Positions 7,498 through 14,978 of a DNA stretch of 28,812 nucleotides are shown here, one piece after another. Each line of letters begins with the position of its first letter. Within the stretch, counting starts at the first letter, position 1. A model generated the notes under the pieces. That model did no database searches, had not been told where the DNA came from, and saw only the letters and a list, made by a program, of their open reading frames with translations. The position numbers were made by a program, and so were the translations under genes. The stretch is from a virus: positions 1-28,812 of IMG/VR virus record IMGVR_UViG_3300022868_000444; one strand, written 5' to 3'.

Positions 7498-8554
7498 CGC
7501 TAGCACCATCCAGGACGTTGTGGCGGGCTTTCAGTCGCAGCTAGAAACGGCTGAGACGGGCGTGCTCAACTCCATGGTGGGCAGCTACCAGCGCGTATAC
7601 ACGCGGCTTGAAGCGCAACAAGCGGCGTTGTTCGCAGACATCGAACAGATGCGTAAAGCGGGCATGCCTATCACCAAAGCCATGATACGCAAGCAGGCGC
7701 GCTATAAAGACCTCATCACGCAGACGGCGGAACAGATGCAAGCCTACGGCGCAGTGCTAGACGACAGGCTCGCCACAGAAGCGCCGGGCGCAGTACGCAC
7801 GGGATTCGACATGGCAGAGGCCCTTGTGCAACAACGCTTGCAGGGGTTGCCCCCCGACGCCATATCGAGCATAATGGGGTCATTCAACCGTATGCCGCGC
7901 GAGGCAGTCGAAGCGCTCGCGGGCGCCTTGCAGGACAACTCACCATTACGCGACCTGTTCGCAACGTTCGGAGCGGACACAGCGCAGGGCATCAGCGACA
8001 CACTATTGACAGCACTCGTGAGTGGCAAGAACCCGGCAGACGCGGCGCGCATTATGACCAAGGCTTGGGGCTTGCCGCTAACGCGATCCATGAGCATTGC
8101 ACGCACCGAGATGCTGAGAGCGCACCGCATGGCGACACTGGCCAGCTACAGGGCGAACCCGCATATTGTGAAGGGCTGGCAGTGGCACGCGAACCTGGAC
8201 GCGCGCACGTGCATGAGCTGTGTAGCTAAGCATGGCGAGATATTCCCGACATCAGAGACAATGGACGACCATATCCAAGGCAGGTGCTCGATGATACCCG
8301 TCACGCCGTCATGGTCGGAGCTTGGATTCACCGACATGCCAGAGACGGGGCTCGACCTGCAAGCAGGCGACGGCGAGCGTTGGTTCCGCAATCAGAGCGA
8401 AGCGACGCAGCTAGCCATGATGAAGCCAGGCAAGTTTGAGGCGTGGAAGGCTGGCAAGTTTGAGCTGTCGCAATTGAGCAAGGCGGTAACGCACGACCGA
8501 TGGGGCCGCATGTTCGTTGAGACGCCGTTGCAGGATTTAATGGGGGAGGCGTAA
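7490..8554 (+). CDS. Minor head morphogenesis protein (SPP1 gp7 / Mu F-like)
   Basis: A 354-residue protein of the SPP1 gp7/Mu F family, which associates with the portal and takes part in head assembly and DNA ejection. The N-terminal half is helical. The diagnostic C-terminal domain starts at about residue 205 with ARTEMLRAHRMATLASY. It continues with W.WHANLDARTCMSCVAKHG (CxxC), then DDHIQGRCSMIPV, a conserved Cys/His arrangement likely to bind zinc. The position directly after the portal gene is canonical. The start ATG 7490 overlaps the zinc-ribbon gene. Confidence 0.9.
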   Translation: MTDASTIQDVVAGFQSQLETAETGVLNSMVGSYQRVYTRLEAQQAALFADIEQMRKAGMPITKAMIRKQARYKDLITQTAEQMQAYGAVLDDRLATEAPGAVRTGFDMAEALVQQRLQGLPPDAISSIMGSFNRMPREAVEALAGALQDNSPLRDLFATFGADTAQGISDTLLTALVSGKNPADAARIMTKAWGLPLTRSMSIARTEMLRAHRMATLASYRANPHIVKGWQWHANLDARTCMSCVAKHGEIFPTSETMDDHIQGRCSMIPVTPSWSELGFTDMPETGLDLQAGDGERWFRNQSEATQLAMMKPGKFEAWKAGKFELSQLSKAVTHDRWGRMFVETPLQDLMGEA

Positions 8555-8556
8555 CG

Positions 8557-8814
8557 ATGGCTACTATGTGGTTGGCGCCGTGCTGTAAGACGACCTATCC
8601 GGCATATTACGCGAGAGCGCGAGAGCTGCGCCGCATCTGGCGACGCAATCGACTAGCGTACTGGTTCGGTAAGCGCGCGGGCTATTTGCGAACGTGGCTC
8701 AGAGACCACGAGCTAGAGTGCCGCCGCCGCAATCGCAAGGACCGCTGGCAAGAAGAGCTGGCCATGCGGCAAGGTAGCAAGTGGGGAGAGGAAACGAAGT
8801 TGTATGCTAGATAA
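8557..8814 (+). CDS. Very basic 85-residue protein, unknown
   Basis: It starts two bases after the minor head stop, with GGGGAGG upstream. The protein is rich in Arg and Trp (RRIWRRNRLAYWFGKRAG, then ECRRRNRKDRWQEEL) and begins with two Cys (APCCKTTYP). The charge suggests nucleic-acid or membrane contact, but there is no recognisable domain. It overlaps the next small gene by 11 bases, so it is part of the head operon. Confidence 0.6.
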   Translation: MATMWLAPCCKTTYPAYYARARELRRIWRRNRLAYWFGKRAGYLRTWLRDHELECRRRNRKDRWQEELAMRQGSKWGEETKLYAR

Positions 8815-8992
8815 AGCAGATACGACTAGGGGCGAGATGGTGATTGACAAGGAGCCCGCAAAGGCGTCGCTTAGCGCGCGCATCATCGAGGTGGCGCTGG
8901 CTAGCGGATTCTCCCTCGTGGTGCTCTCCATCTTTGGCGTTGTTGCTACGGGCATCGTTGTGGGCGCCTTGCGCCTGCTGAGGCTGATCTAG
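8804..8992 (+). CDS. Single-pass small membrane protein
   Basis: A 62-residue protein with one clear transmembrane segment at about residues 32-56 (VALASGFSLVVLSIFGVVAT onward), ending in RLLRLI. The first 28 residues are charged and hydrophilic. The start ATG 8804 is preceded by GGAGAGGAAACG. It could be a membrane-anchored accessory protein. One TM segment and location inside the head module do not by themselves justify calling it a holin. Confidence 0.55.
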   Translation: MLDKADTTRGEMVIDKEPAKASLSARIIEVALASGFSLVVLSIFGVVATGIVVGALRLLRLI

Positions 8993-8993
8993 T

Positions 8994-9095
8994 ATGAACG
9001 AGCACGAGTTCCGCCTCATAGTTTGGCGCTCGCTGGTGTGCGTCGTCAAGGCGCTCTCGCGGTTCTGGTTCGGGAAAAAAGTAGACATAGCGTAA
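8994..9095 (+). CDS. Possible 33-residue basic peptide
   Basis: ATG 8994 lies one base after the stop of the membrane protein gene and the ORF runs to TAA 9095. The peptide alternates basic and hydrophobic residues (FRLIVWRSLVCVVKALSRFW) and may be an amphipathic or membrane-inserting helix. A weak SD (GAGG) lies about 11 bases upstream. It could be real or a chance ORF. Confidence 0.35.
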   Translation: MNEHEFRLIVWRSLVCVVKALSRFWFGKKVDIA

Positions 9096-9137
9096 CAAGT
9101 TCCACAACTCCATAGGCCCACATCCTTTTAGGATCTC

Positions 9138-9193
9138 GGCCACTTTCGACAGGCTCGGTCGCAAGACCCGCCCCGTCGAGGTGGTCGTTTTCT
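9138..9193 (+). terminator. Structured hairpin ahead of the scaffold gene
   Basis: In the 147-base gap before the scaffold gene, 9138-9150 pairs with 9175-9186 over 12 base pairs including G-U pairs, with one bulged T. Inside it a second hairpin, GGTC-GCAA-GACC (9157-9168), has a GNRA tetraloop. GTTTTCT follows directly, as in an intrinsic terminator. A smaller hairpin, CGCCT-ACGA-AGGCG, lies at 9206-9219 just before the scaffold SD GGAGG. It may be a partial terminator or RNA-processing element that resets expression before the highly expressed capsid genes. An AT-rich stretch at 9189-9205 might contain a promoter, but I see no good -35 box. Confidence 0.5.
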
Positions 9194-9242
9194 ATATATC
9201 ATATACGCCTACGAAGGCGGTAAAAACTCGGAGGTTTCTATC

Positions 9243-9914
9243 ATGGCTACTGACACAGAGCAAGTAATTGCCACGACCACAGACGAAGGTCAGCCGGCAC
9301 CCACCACGGGCAGCGTCCCGGTAACAAACGCGGATCCCGCGCCAAAAGCTGACGAGCGCACATTCACGCAAGCGGACATTGACAAGATTGTCAAAGATCG
9401 ACTGGCACGCGAGAGCCAGAAGACCAAGGACAAATACGCGGACTATGACGAACTCAGAGCCTCCGCCGTGCGACTGGCTGCAATCGAAGAAGCTAACAAA
9501 TCAGACGAGCAGAAGCGCGACGAAGCACTAGAGACGGCACAGGCTGCGCAAGAGGCACTCAAGAGCGAGAATGCGAGACTCGCACAAGAGGCCAAGTCCG
9601 CACTCATCAAAAGCGCCGTGGTCGCCAAGGCTGTGGCGATGGACTTCCAAGATCCAAGCGACGCCTATCAGATGCTGGACACCGGGAAACTGGAACTGGC
9701 AGACGACGGCACCGTGGAAGGTCTCGAAGAGGCCCTCGACGCGCTTGGCAAAGCGAAACCGTACTTGCTAAGACAGCAACCAAAACTGAGCGCCACGAAT
9801 CCGGCCCGCTCCTCGCAAGAGGGCGAAGACGACGCGGATCGCCGGGCGCGCTTGTATGGCGTTGGTAACGTCCCGTTTGGCCAGCATGGCGGGGGGATGG
9901 TGCACAACGACTAG
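9243..9914 (+). CDS. Capsid scaffolding protein
   Basis: A 223-residue scaffold of the phage minor structural/GP20-like type. The N-terminal 45 residues are low-complexity and polar. The motif FTQADIDKIVKDRLARE (about 41-57) is typical of this family. A long charged coiled coil follows (about 58-120, rich in Glu, Ala and Lys), then a helical domain (QDPSDAYQMLDTGKLEL) and a disordered tail. It guides assembly of the major capsid protein and is then removed. It lies immediately upstream of the capsid gene with GGAGG upstream of its ATG. Confidence 0.88.
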   Translation: MATDTEQVIATTTDEGQPAPTTGSVPVTNADPAPKADERTFTQADIDKIVKDRLARESQKTKDKYADYDELRASAVRLAAIEEANKSDEQKRDEALETAQAAQEALKSENARLAQEAKSALIKSAVVAKAVAMDFQDPSDAYQMLDTGKLELADDGTVEGLEEALDALGKAKPYLLRQQPKLSATNPARSSQEGEDDADRRARLYGVGNVPFGQHGGGMVHND

Positions 9915-9923
9915 AGGTGAATC

Positions 9924-10775
9924 ATGACCGTTGGATATTCAAGAGTAGCTGATCTTAATAGCTATTTCAATAACATTTATGCTGATGCAGTGTTTACGCT
10001 GCGCGAGCAGACGCTTGGCGTTCGGTTGGTGAAGAAATTCACTGACGGACGCGGCGACCAAACGCGCACGCTGACATCGTATCCCTCCGTTACGCCAGTG
10101 GAAGTGGCTGAGACTGAGGATTTTGCCGCACCGACGCGGTTCGACAAGAGCCTCTTGGCGACGTTGACCCCCATCGAAGAGATGGCACAGATCATCCTCA
10201 CTGACCGGCGTATTGAGACTGACCAGCAAGACGCAGCCGGTGACGCATCTATCGAACTGGGCGCCGGGCTGGCCGACAAGGTTGACACGAACATCTTGGG
10301 CAACTTTAACAGCCTCACCGGCGGCACCGTGGGCGCAAGCGGCTCGACCATGACCTGGTCGTACTTCTACGCCGCGGCCTCCATCATGCGCAAGAACAAA
10401 GTTCCTCGCCCGTGGTACTGCGTGATGCACCCGTATCACTACCACGACCTGGGCGTTGCGGCTGCAACGGGTGCCACTGTGACCAACGCGCCACAGTTCC
10501 AGGACGAAGTAATGCGCCAGTGGTATGTCGGCACCATCGCCGGCGTCGACCTGTTCATTGACGGCAACTGCGAAGAGGACGGGACTGACGCCTACAGCGC
10601 CATTTTCAACCCTTCCGCTATGGCCTTTGACCTGCGGCGTGACTATCGGATGGAACGTGAGCGGGACGCCTCGAAGCGTGCGTGGGAACTGAACTCAACC
10701 TTGCTCTATGCACACGGCGTCTGGCGGCCCACGTGGGGCGTTCAGATTATTGCCGATGTGACCACGCCTGTCTAG
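9924..10775 (+). CDS. Major capsid protein (HK97-fold type)
   Basis: A 283-residue protein directly after the scaffold, the standard place for the major capsid protein. Recognisable stretches are the N-terminal REQTLGVRLVKKFTDGRG, RFDKSLLATLTPIEEMAQI, the P-loop-region-like NKVPRPWYCVMHPYHYHDL and the C-terminal HGVWRPTWGVQIIAD. The arrangement fits HK97-fold coat proteins of the phage/N4-gp56-like group. The first 25 codons are clearly richer in A and T than the rest, as expected for a strongly translated gene with an unstructured start. The SD is AGAGGTGA. Confidence 0.88.
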   Translation: MTVGYSRVADLNSYFNNIYADAVFTLREQTLGVRLVKKFTDGRGDQTRTLTSYPSVTPVEVAETEDFAAPTRFDKSLLATLTPIEEMAQIILTDRRIETDQQDAAGDASIELGAGLADKVDTNILGNFNSLTGGTVGASGSTMTWSYFYAAASIMRKNKVPRPWYCVMHPYHYHDLGVAAATGATVTNAPQFQDEVMRQWYVGTIAGVDLFIDGNCEEDGTDAYSAIFNPSAMAFDLRRDYRMERERDASKRAWELNSTLLYAHGVWRPTWGVQIIADVTTPV

Positions 10776-10789
10776 GAGGAATAACAATC

Positions 10790-11191
10790 ATGTTTGGTAG
10801 AGACGTACAACAGACTGTTACGGTGGCTGTCTCGGATCCCACCGCTGACAGCGCAATGCCGATCTGGCGAGTTCCTGCGGAAATCACCAAGATCGAGATT
10901 CTTGAAGCGTGGGCTGTGTCTGACACGGCTGTCACGCTGGGCAACGGTACGGGTATCGCGCTGCGCCTGCTCGACTATGGCGCCGCTGGTACTTCCGTGG
11001 CTGGTACTGTAACGGCTTCGCTGGGTGGCACTGCTATCAGTTGGACTGCGCAGGTGCCCAAGAGCTTTACGGTCAGTGACGGGACTATGGACGCTGGGGA
11101 CTATCTCGTGCTCAACTATGACGAGACCGGAACCGTGGCGCCGCTCAACGTACTGGTGAGCTTTACCTGGGTATCAGGAGTTGGTGCCTAA
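10790..11191 (+). CDS. Candidate capsid decoration protein
   Basis: A 133-residue protein from ATG 10790, preceded by AGGAGGAATAAC; upstream in-frame codons belong to the capsid reading region and are rejected. It is rich in Thr, Val, Gly and Ala with alternating strands (TVTVAVSD, TAVTLGNGTG, GTVTASLGGTAISW) and no catalytic residues, suggesting a beta-sandwich. Its size, composition and place directly after the capsid gene fit a head decoration or cement protein. That is inferred from context. The last residues, SGVGA, and the stop codon lie inside an RNA hairpin that is partly duplicated 123 bases downstream. Confidence 0.6.
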   Translation: MFGRDVQQTVTVAVSDPTADSAMPIWRVPAEITKIEILEAWAVSDTAVTLGNGTGIALRLLDYGAAGTSVAGTVTASLGGTAISWTAQVPKSFTVSDGTMDAGDYLVLNYDETGTVAPLNVLVSFTWVSGVGA

Positions 11192-11222
11192 CCACCAACG
11201 CGTCTGGCCTGGTGACCTATGC
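11177..11222 (+). repeat. Imperfect direct repeat with hairpin, copy 1
   Basis: It begins at GGAG, includes the last codons and TAA of the upstream gene, and forms a 7-bp hairpin GTTGGTG-CCTAAC-CACCAAC (11180-11199). Distal CTGGCC (11204-11209) can pair with GGCTAG (11252-11257). A competing small hairpin, CCCACT with AGTGGG, lies at 11235-11253. Copy 2 lies 123 bases downstream with compensatory differences. Confidence 0.65.
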
Positions 11223-11299
11223 TCCCCCTCGGTACCCACTCCGGGGAAGTGGGCTAGGCTATGCGGTGGAAACATCCCCCCAGGACGGTTGCTTTTATA

Positions 11300-11347
11300 G
11301 GAGTCGGTGCCTAATCATCGACGCGGCTGGCTAGCGGTGCCTAGTGC
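11300..11347 (+). repeat. Imperfect direct repeat with hairpin, copy 2
   Basis: GTCGGTG-CCTAAT-CATCGAC (11303-11322) is the same hairpin as copy 1 with one U-A to C-G pair exchange and one G-C to G-U change. It is followed by a perfect 10-bp stem, CGCGGCTGGC (11322-11331) pairing with GCCAGCCGCG (11375-11384). Together the two copies occupy the 240-base gap before the first island glycosyltransferase. A short frame in copy 2 again ends GVGA-stop, so it may be a duplicated gene end that was kept as RNA structure. Confidence 0.65.
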
Positions 11348-11431
11348 ATCGTGAAGAGGCGTGCCCCCCGCCCTGCCAGCCGCGAATATCGGGGCAACTA
11401 ATAACGGAATAGTAACGAGGGGGCAGTGACC

Positions 11432-12616
11432 GTGAACATCTTTTGGCTCAGTAACGCGCCTTGGGCGCACAGTGGCTACGGCAATCAAACTAATCTGTTC
11501 TGGCCGCGTATCCAAAAACTAGGGCACAAAGTAACGCTGGGATCCAACTATGGTCTGAGCGGCGCACCTCTCAACGTCGAGACGATGGGCGAGCAGGCGC
11601 AGGTTTACCCGCAAGGATTCACAGCCTATGGCGCTGACGTGTTGGCGCCCTATGCCAAACACGCCAAGGCAGACATCGCCATTACGCTCTTTGACGCATG
11701 GGTGTTCGGCAACGCGAACGTGGGCGACGTGAGATGGGTACCCTGGTTGCCTGTTGACCACGACCCCGCCCCGCCCAAAGTGGTGACAGCGCTACAGAAC
11801 GCATGGCGGCCTATTGCGTATAGTCGCTTTGGCGAGCGCAAATTGCAAGAGGCAGGACTCGACCCTTTGTATGTGCCGCACGGAATTGACACCAAGGTGT
11901 TTAGCCCTGGCGACAAGAAAAAGGCGCGCGAGGCGCTCCGGTTCGACGAGGATGCCGACTTTGTAGCCGTCATGGTAGCCGCAAACAAAGGCTCACCCAG
12001 CCGCAAGAGCTTCAACGAGGTGCTGATCGCCTGGCGCAGCTTTGTTGAGAAACACCCCAAAGCGATGCTTTACATGCACACGCACACCGGGCGCGAGATG
12101 GCGGGCGAGGACTTGATCGCCATGCTGGAAGCGCTCGACATGCCAGCGGGGAGAGTGATATTTTGCGATCCGCTCTGGAATGTGCTGGGATATCCTGAGT
12201 CGTACATGGCGAACGTATACAGAGCCGCCGACGTGTTGATCAATCCGGCCAAGGGCGAAGGGTTTGGTATCCCGATTGTGGAAGCGCAAGCGTGCGGAAC
12301 GCCGGTGATTGTGACCGATTGCACCTCCATGAGTGAGTTGTGCTTTGCCGGCTGGAAGGTCTCCGGGCAGCCCACGTGGACAGATCAAGGCTCGTGGCAG
12401 TTCACGCCCTACATCGACCAGATTGAGGACGCGCTCGATAAGGCGTTTGAGTTGCGACGATTCGACAAGCTCAACAAGCAGGCGCGAGAGGGCGCTTTGG
12501 CATACGACGCAGACCGCGTGAACGAAGAATACTGGAAGCCGGTGCTAGAGCAGATCGAGTCCGAGATTGACGACTCCGGCACGCTCAAGCCGCTGGCGCC
12601 AGAGGTCGAGCTGTAG
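11432..12616 (+). CDS. Family 4-like glycosyltransferase (GT-B fold)
   Basis: Transfers a sugar from a nucleotide donor to an unknown acceptor; about 394 residues. The N-terminal Rossmann half begins FWLSNAPWAHSGYGNQ, and its hinge contains YVPHGIDTKVFSPGD. The C-terminal donor-binding motif is PAKGEGFGIPIVEAQACG (about residues 273-290), with the E-x7-E pattern typical of GT4 enzymes. I chose GTG 11432, eight bases after GAGGGGG; an in-frame GTG at 11426 sits too close to that SD. It is the first gene of the cargo island, after a 240-base structured gap. No membrane segment is visible, so it is probably cytoplasmic. Confidence 0.88.
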   Translation: MNIFWLSNAPWAHSGYGNQTNLFWPRIQKLGHKVTLGSNYGLSGAPLNVETMGEQAQVYPQGFTAYGADVLAPYAKHAKADIAITLFDAWVFGNANVGDVRWVPWLPVDHDPAPPKVVTALQNAWRPIAYSRFGERKLQEAGLDPLYVPHGIDTKVFSPGDKKKAREALRFDEDADFVAVMVAANKGSPSRKSFNEVLIAWRSFVEKHPKAMLYMHTHTGREMAGEDLIAMLEALDMPAGRVIFCDPLWNVLGYPESYMANVYRAADVLINPAKGEGFGIPIVEAQACGTPVIVTDCTSMSELCFAGWKVSGQPTWTDQGSWQFTPYIDQIEDALDKAFELRRFDKLNKQAREGALAYDADRVNEEYWKPVLEQIESEIDDSGTLKPLAPEVEL

Positions 12617-12637
12617 TTCTGATAGGGGGGGGCAGTG

Positions 12638-12967
12638 ATGAGCAATAGCGTAAAGATTCCGGGACTGCCGGAGATGACAGAGTTCCATATTGACTGGCCT
12701 ATGCCTAGTCAAGAAACGGGTTGTCGGGTTGACGAAATATATAACGCCACCATGGCAGCGAAGTGGGTTGGCGTATCGGAGAACGATTGGTATTGCATAG
12801 GTGCCGTTTTCGCTTGCGAAACCAGGATGGATTGCACTATTCAGCTAGGCACACAATTGATTTCTTGTGCGGCGGACATAGAGCAAGTGCGTGTGGTGAA
12901 AGTTGGGGCAGCGCACATCGTAACGGCCGTGATCGATCTGTTTAACTTCAAGGCGCTACCGGCATGA
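12638..12967 (+). CDS. Unknown 109-residue island protein
   Basis: It starts at ATG 12638 after a run of eight G (SD) and ends overlapping the next gene's ATG by four bases. The C-terminal 60 residues are rich in beta-type sequence (WYCIGAVFACETRMDCTIQL, then IVTAVIDLF) and contain five Cys. There is no signal peptide and no known motif. Flanked by a glycosyltransferase and a radical SAM enzyme, it might be a substrate, carrier or virion component that those enzymes act on. That is speculation from position only. Confidence 0.6.
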   Translation: MSNSVKIPGLPEMTEFHIDWPMPSQETGCRVDEIYNATMAAKWVGVSENDWYCIGAVFACETRMDCTIQLGTQLISCAADIEQVRVVKVGAAHIVTAVIDLFNFKALPA

Positions 12968-14223
12968 AGATAAGCCTATTCAATCCGCCAGTGCATTACT
13001 ACGATGGGATGCACTACCTGATGAATCCAGCCATGGGGCTGCCGATATTAGCAGGCGTGCTGGAGCGCGCGGGGCATGAGGCCCACGTGTGGGACTTGGA
13101 AGCCTTGCTCATAAGCCCGACTAAGCTAGCAGAGCAGTTCGACGCGCAACGCGATCGCTGGCCTGACGTGGTGGGCTTTACCGTGACGACGCACAACCAG
13201 CGCGGCGTTCGCGAGTGTATCGAGGCGCTACGGGGCGTGGGCTACAAGGGCTACATCATGCTGGGCGGGCCGCATATCACGCTACTGGCGTCGCAGAACA
13301 TCGACACGCAGAGTGCATGGGGCGCCAACGTGTGGGTGTATGGCGAGTGCGAGGGGAACATCGTTAGCATCGTTGAGACGCAGCCTAGCGGACTGGTCCA
13401 AGGCGAACGCGCAGACCCTATCCCAGGCCCGGCGTGGCATTTGCACACACCGGTACTTACGGCCTACCAGGGGAATATGCCCAAAGTCGGGCACCCGGAA
13501 GGCATCGCCATGTGGTCGAGAGGGTGCCCGCATAATTGCATCTTCTGCGGAAACCCCGTTTTTAGCCACCAGCGCATACGCATGCGTGACTCGCAAGCCA
13601 TCTATGACGACATGGCGGCGCTCAAAGAGATGGGCGTCAAGGCAGTGTTTGTGTATGACGACGAGCTTGTGGGTATGGGCGGCGCTCAGAACGAGTGGCT
13701 GCTTGAGGTCTGCGAGAAGATTGAGCCGCTGGGCCTATTGTGGAAGTGCCAAGGGCGCTGTAGCGAAAAGGCCATTAGGCCGGACGTGCTGCAAGCCATG
13801 TACAAAGCGGGCTGCCGCGCGATCATGTGGGGAGTCGAGTCGTTTAGCGAGCGCGTGCTCAAAGCCATCAAAAAGGGCACGAACATGGCCGACATCTGGC
13901 ACACGCTGCGAGCCGCACACGACGCCGGTATCGGCAACTGGTTGTTTCTCATGGTGGGCAACTACCAGGAGTCCAAGCCCGACCTGGCACACACCGAAGC
14001 GCAGATACGCAAGGCGTGCGCAGAGGATCTCGTGCAATGGCGACAAGTGACCATCTGCACGCCGGTGCCGGGCACTGAGATGTACGATTTAGCCATGGCA
14101 GAAGGTTGGGGCGTTGAGCCGCCAGAGAGTGGGCCGCAAATGGCGCAAGCGTACAATGACACGCCGTGGTTGAGCAAGCGAGAGATGAAGTACTGGAAGA
14201 CGAGACTAGAGGCGGCATCATGA
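12964..14223 (+). CDS. B12-binding-domain radical SAM enzyme
   Basis: A 419-residue class B-like radical SAM protein. Residues 1-150 form a cobalamin-binding-type Rossmann domain (ISLFNPPVHYYDG, GLPILAGVLERAGHEAHVWD, PDVVGFTV, GGPHIT, YGECEGNIV) but lack the DxHxxG cobalt-ligand motif, as many members do. The cluster motif is C188-xxx-C192-xx-C195 (WSRGCPHNCIFCGNP). Barrel motifs include VFVYDDEL, WGVES and VPGTEMYDLA. Relatives methylate or rearrange sugars, lipids, peptides and nucleic acids, so the substrate cannot be named. It starts inside the stop of the unknown upstream gene and is tightly coupled to it. Confidence 0.87.
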   Translation: MKISLFNPPVHYYDGMHYLMNPAMGLPILAGVLERAGHEAHVWDLEALLISPTKLAEQFDAQRDRWPDVVGFTVTTHNQRGVRECIEALRGVGYKGYIMLGGPHITLLASQNIDTQSAWGANVWVYGECEGNIVSIVETQPSGLVQGERADPIPGPAWHLHTPVLTAYQGNMPKVGHPEGIAMWSRGCPHNCIFCGNPVFSHQRIRMRDSQAIYDDMAALKEMGVKAVFVYDDELVGMGGAQNEWLLEVCEKIEPLGLLWKCQGRCSEKAIRPDVLQAMYKAGCRAIMWGVESFSERVLKAIKKGTNMADIWHTLRAAHDAGIGNWLFLMVGNYQESKPDLAHTEAQIRKACAEDLVQWRQVTICTPVPGTEMYDLAMAEGWGVEPPESGPQMAQAYNDTPWLSKREMKYWKTRLEAAS

Positions 14224-14294
14224 CCAGCGACGGGAATATGTATCGACTTGGCGCAAGTGCTCCGGGAGAGCACGCTAGTGGAAGAGGGGGCAGC

Positions 14295-14978
14295 ATGAGG
14301 TTACTCGTAACGGGTTCGGACGGGTTCTTCGCGTCGTGGCTGATTCCGGCGCTCGGAGCGGCAGGGCACGAGGTGGTCGGGTGTGACGTGAAAAGCGGCG
14401 GCGACTTGTTCAACCATGACGACCTGGTAGCACGGCTGGCCGGTTGTGACGCAGTAGTGCATCTGGCAGCATGGCCGCACTACAAGACTACCATCCCGGC
14501 GCAAGAGTTCACGCGACTGAACATCATTGGCACGGCCAAGCTCGTCGAGGCCATGGCGGACGCCAAAGTGCGGCGCTTGGTCTACACGTCGAGCGGCGCC
14601 ATGTACGGGTTCGGACCTAACCGCTCACTTGACGGCTGGGTAAAACCGCCCATCACCGAGAACACCGATGGCATGGACTGGACCATGGTAGACGCCTACG
14701 GTGCTAGCAAGGTCGCGTGCGAGACGTGGTTGGCTCTGTTGCCGTCACGCTCCTGGACTATCACGACGCTGCGCATCAATTGCATCGAGCCGCATCACGA
14801 GGGCGCCATCACGCAAGGCCATCATTGGGGCTGGTGGTGCTCGCAGGCGCTCACGTCGCAAGCATTCGAGGCGGCGGCACAGCGCGAGAGTGGCGGGTTC
14901 CAGGCTGTCAACGTGGCCGAGCCAAGCGCCAACGTGGACCGGACGCAACTCGACAAGCTACTGGCTGGCAAGTTATGA
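14295..14978 (+). CDS. NAD-dependent epimerase/dehydratase-like SDR, short
   Basis: An extended-SDR protein that would act on a nucleotide sugar. The dinucleotide site is LLVTGSDGFFASWL (residues 3-16), followed by VVHLAAWPHY and the catalytic YGASK (Tyr135, Lys139) with LVYTSSGAMYG before it. At 227 residues it is about 70-90 shorter than usual and lacks most of the C-terminal substrate-binding domain, so activity may differ or be reduced. I chose ATG 14295, which follows GAGGGGG; an in-frame ATG at 14220 overlaps the radical SAM stop and would add 25 unconserved-looking residues. Its stop overlaps the next ATG. Confidence 0.85.
   Translation: MRLLVTGSDGFFASWLIPALGAAGHEVVGCDVKSGGDLFNHDDLVARLAGCDAVVHLAAWPHYKTTIPAQEFTRLNIIGTAKLVEAMADAKVRRLVYTSSGAMYGFGPNRSLDGWVKPPITENTDGMDWTMVDAYGASKVACETWLALLPSRSWTITTLRINCIEPHHEGAITQGHHWGWWCSQALTSQAFEAAAQRESGGFQAVNVAEPSANVDRTQLDKLLAGKL

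Noticed and set aside
9939-10445. Long minus-strand open frame opposite the capsid gene
   Set aside because: It is antisense to an evident major capsid protein, has no SD and composition typical of a codon-bias shadow.
13313-14050. Second + strand open frame inside the B12-type radical SAM gene
   Set aside because: The real frame carries all radical SAM motifs; this one is Arg/Ser/Cys-rich without motif or SD.
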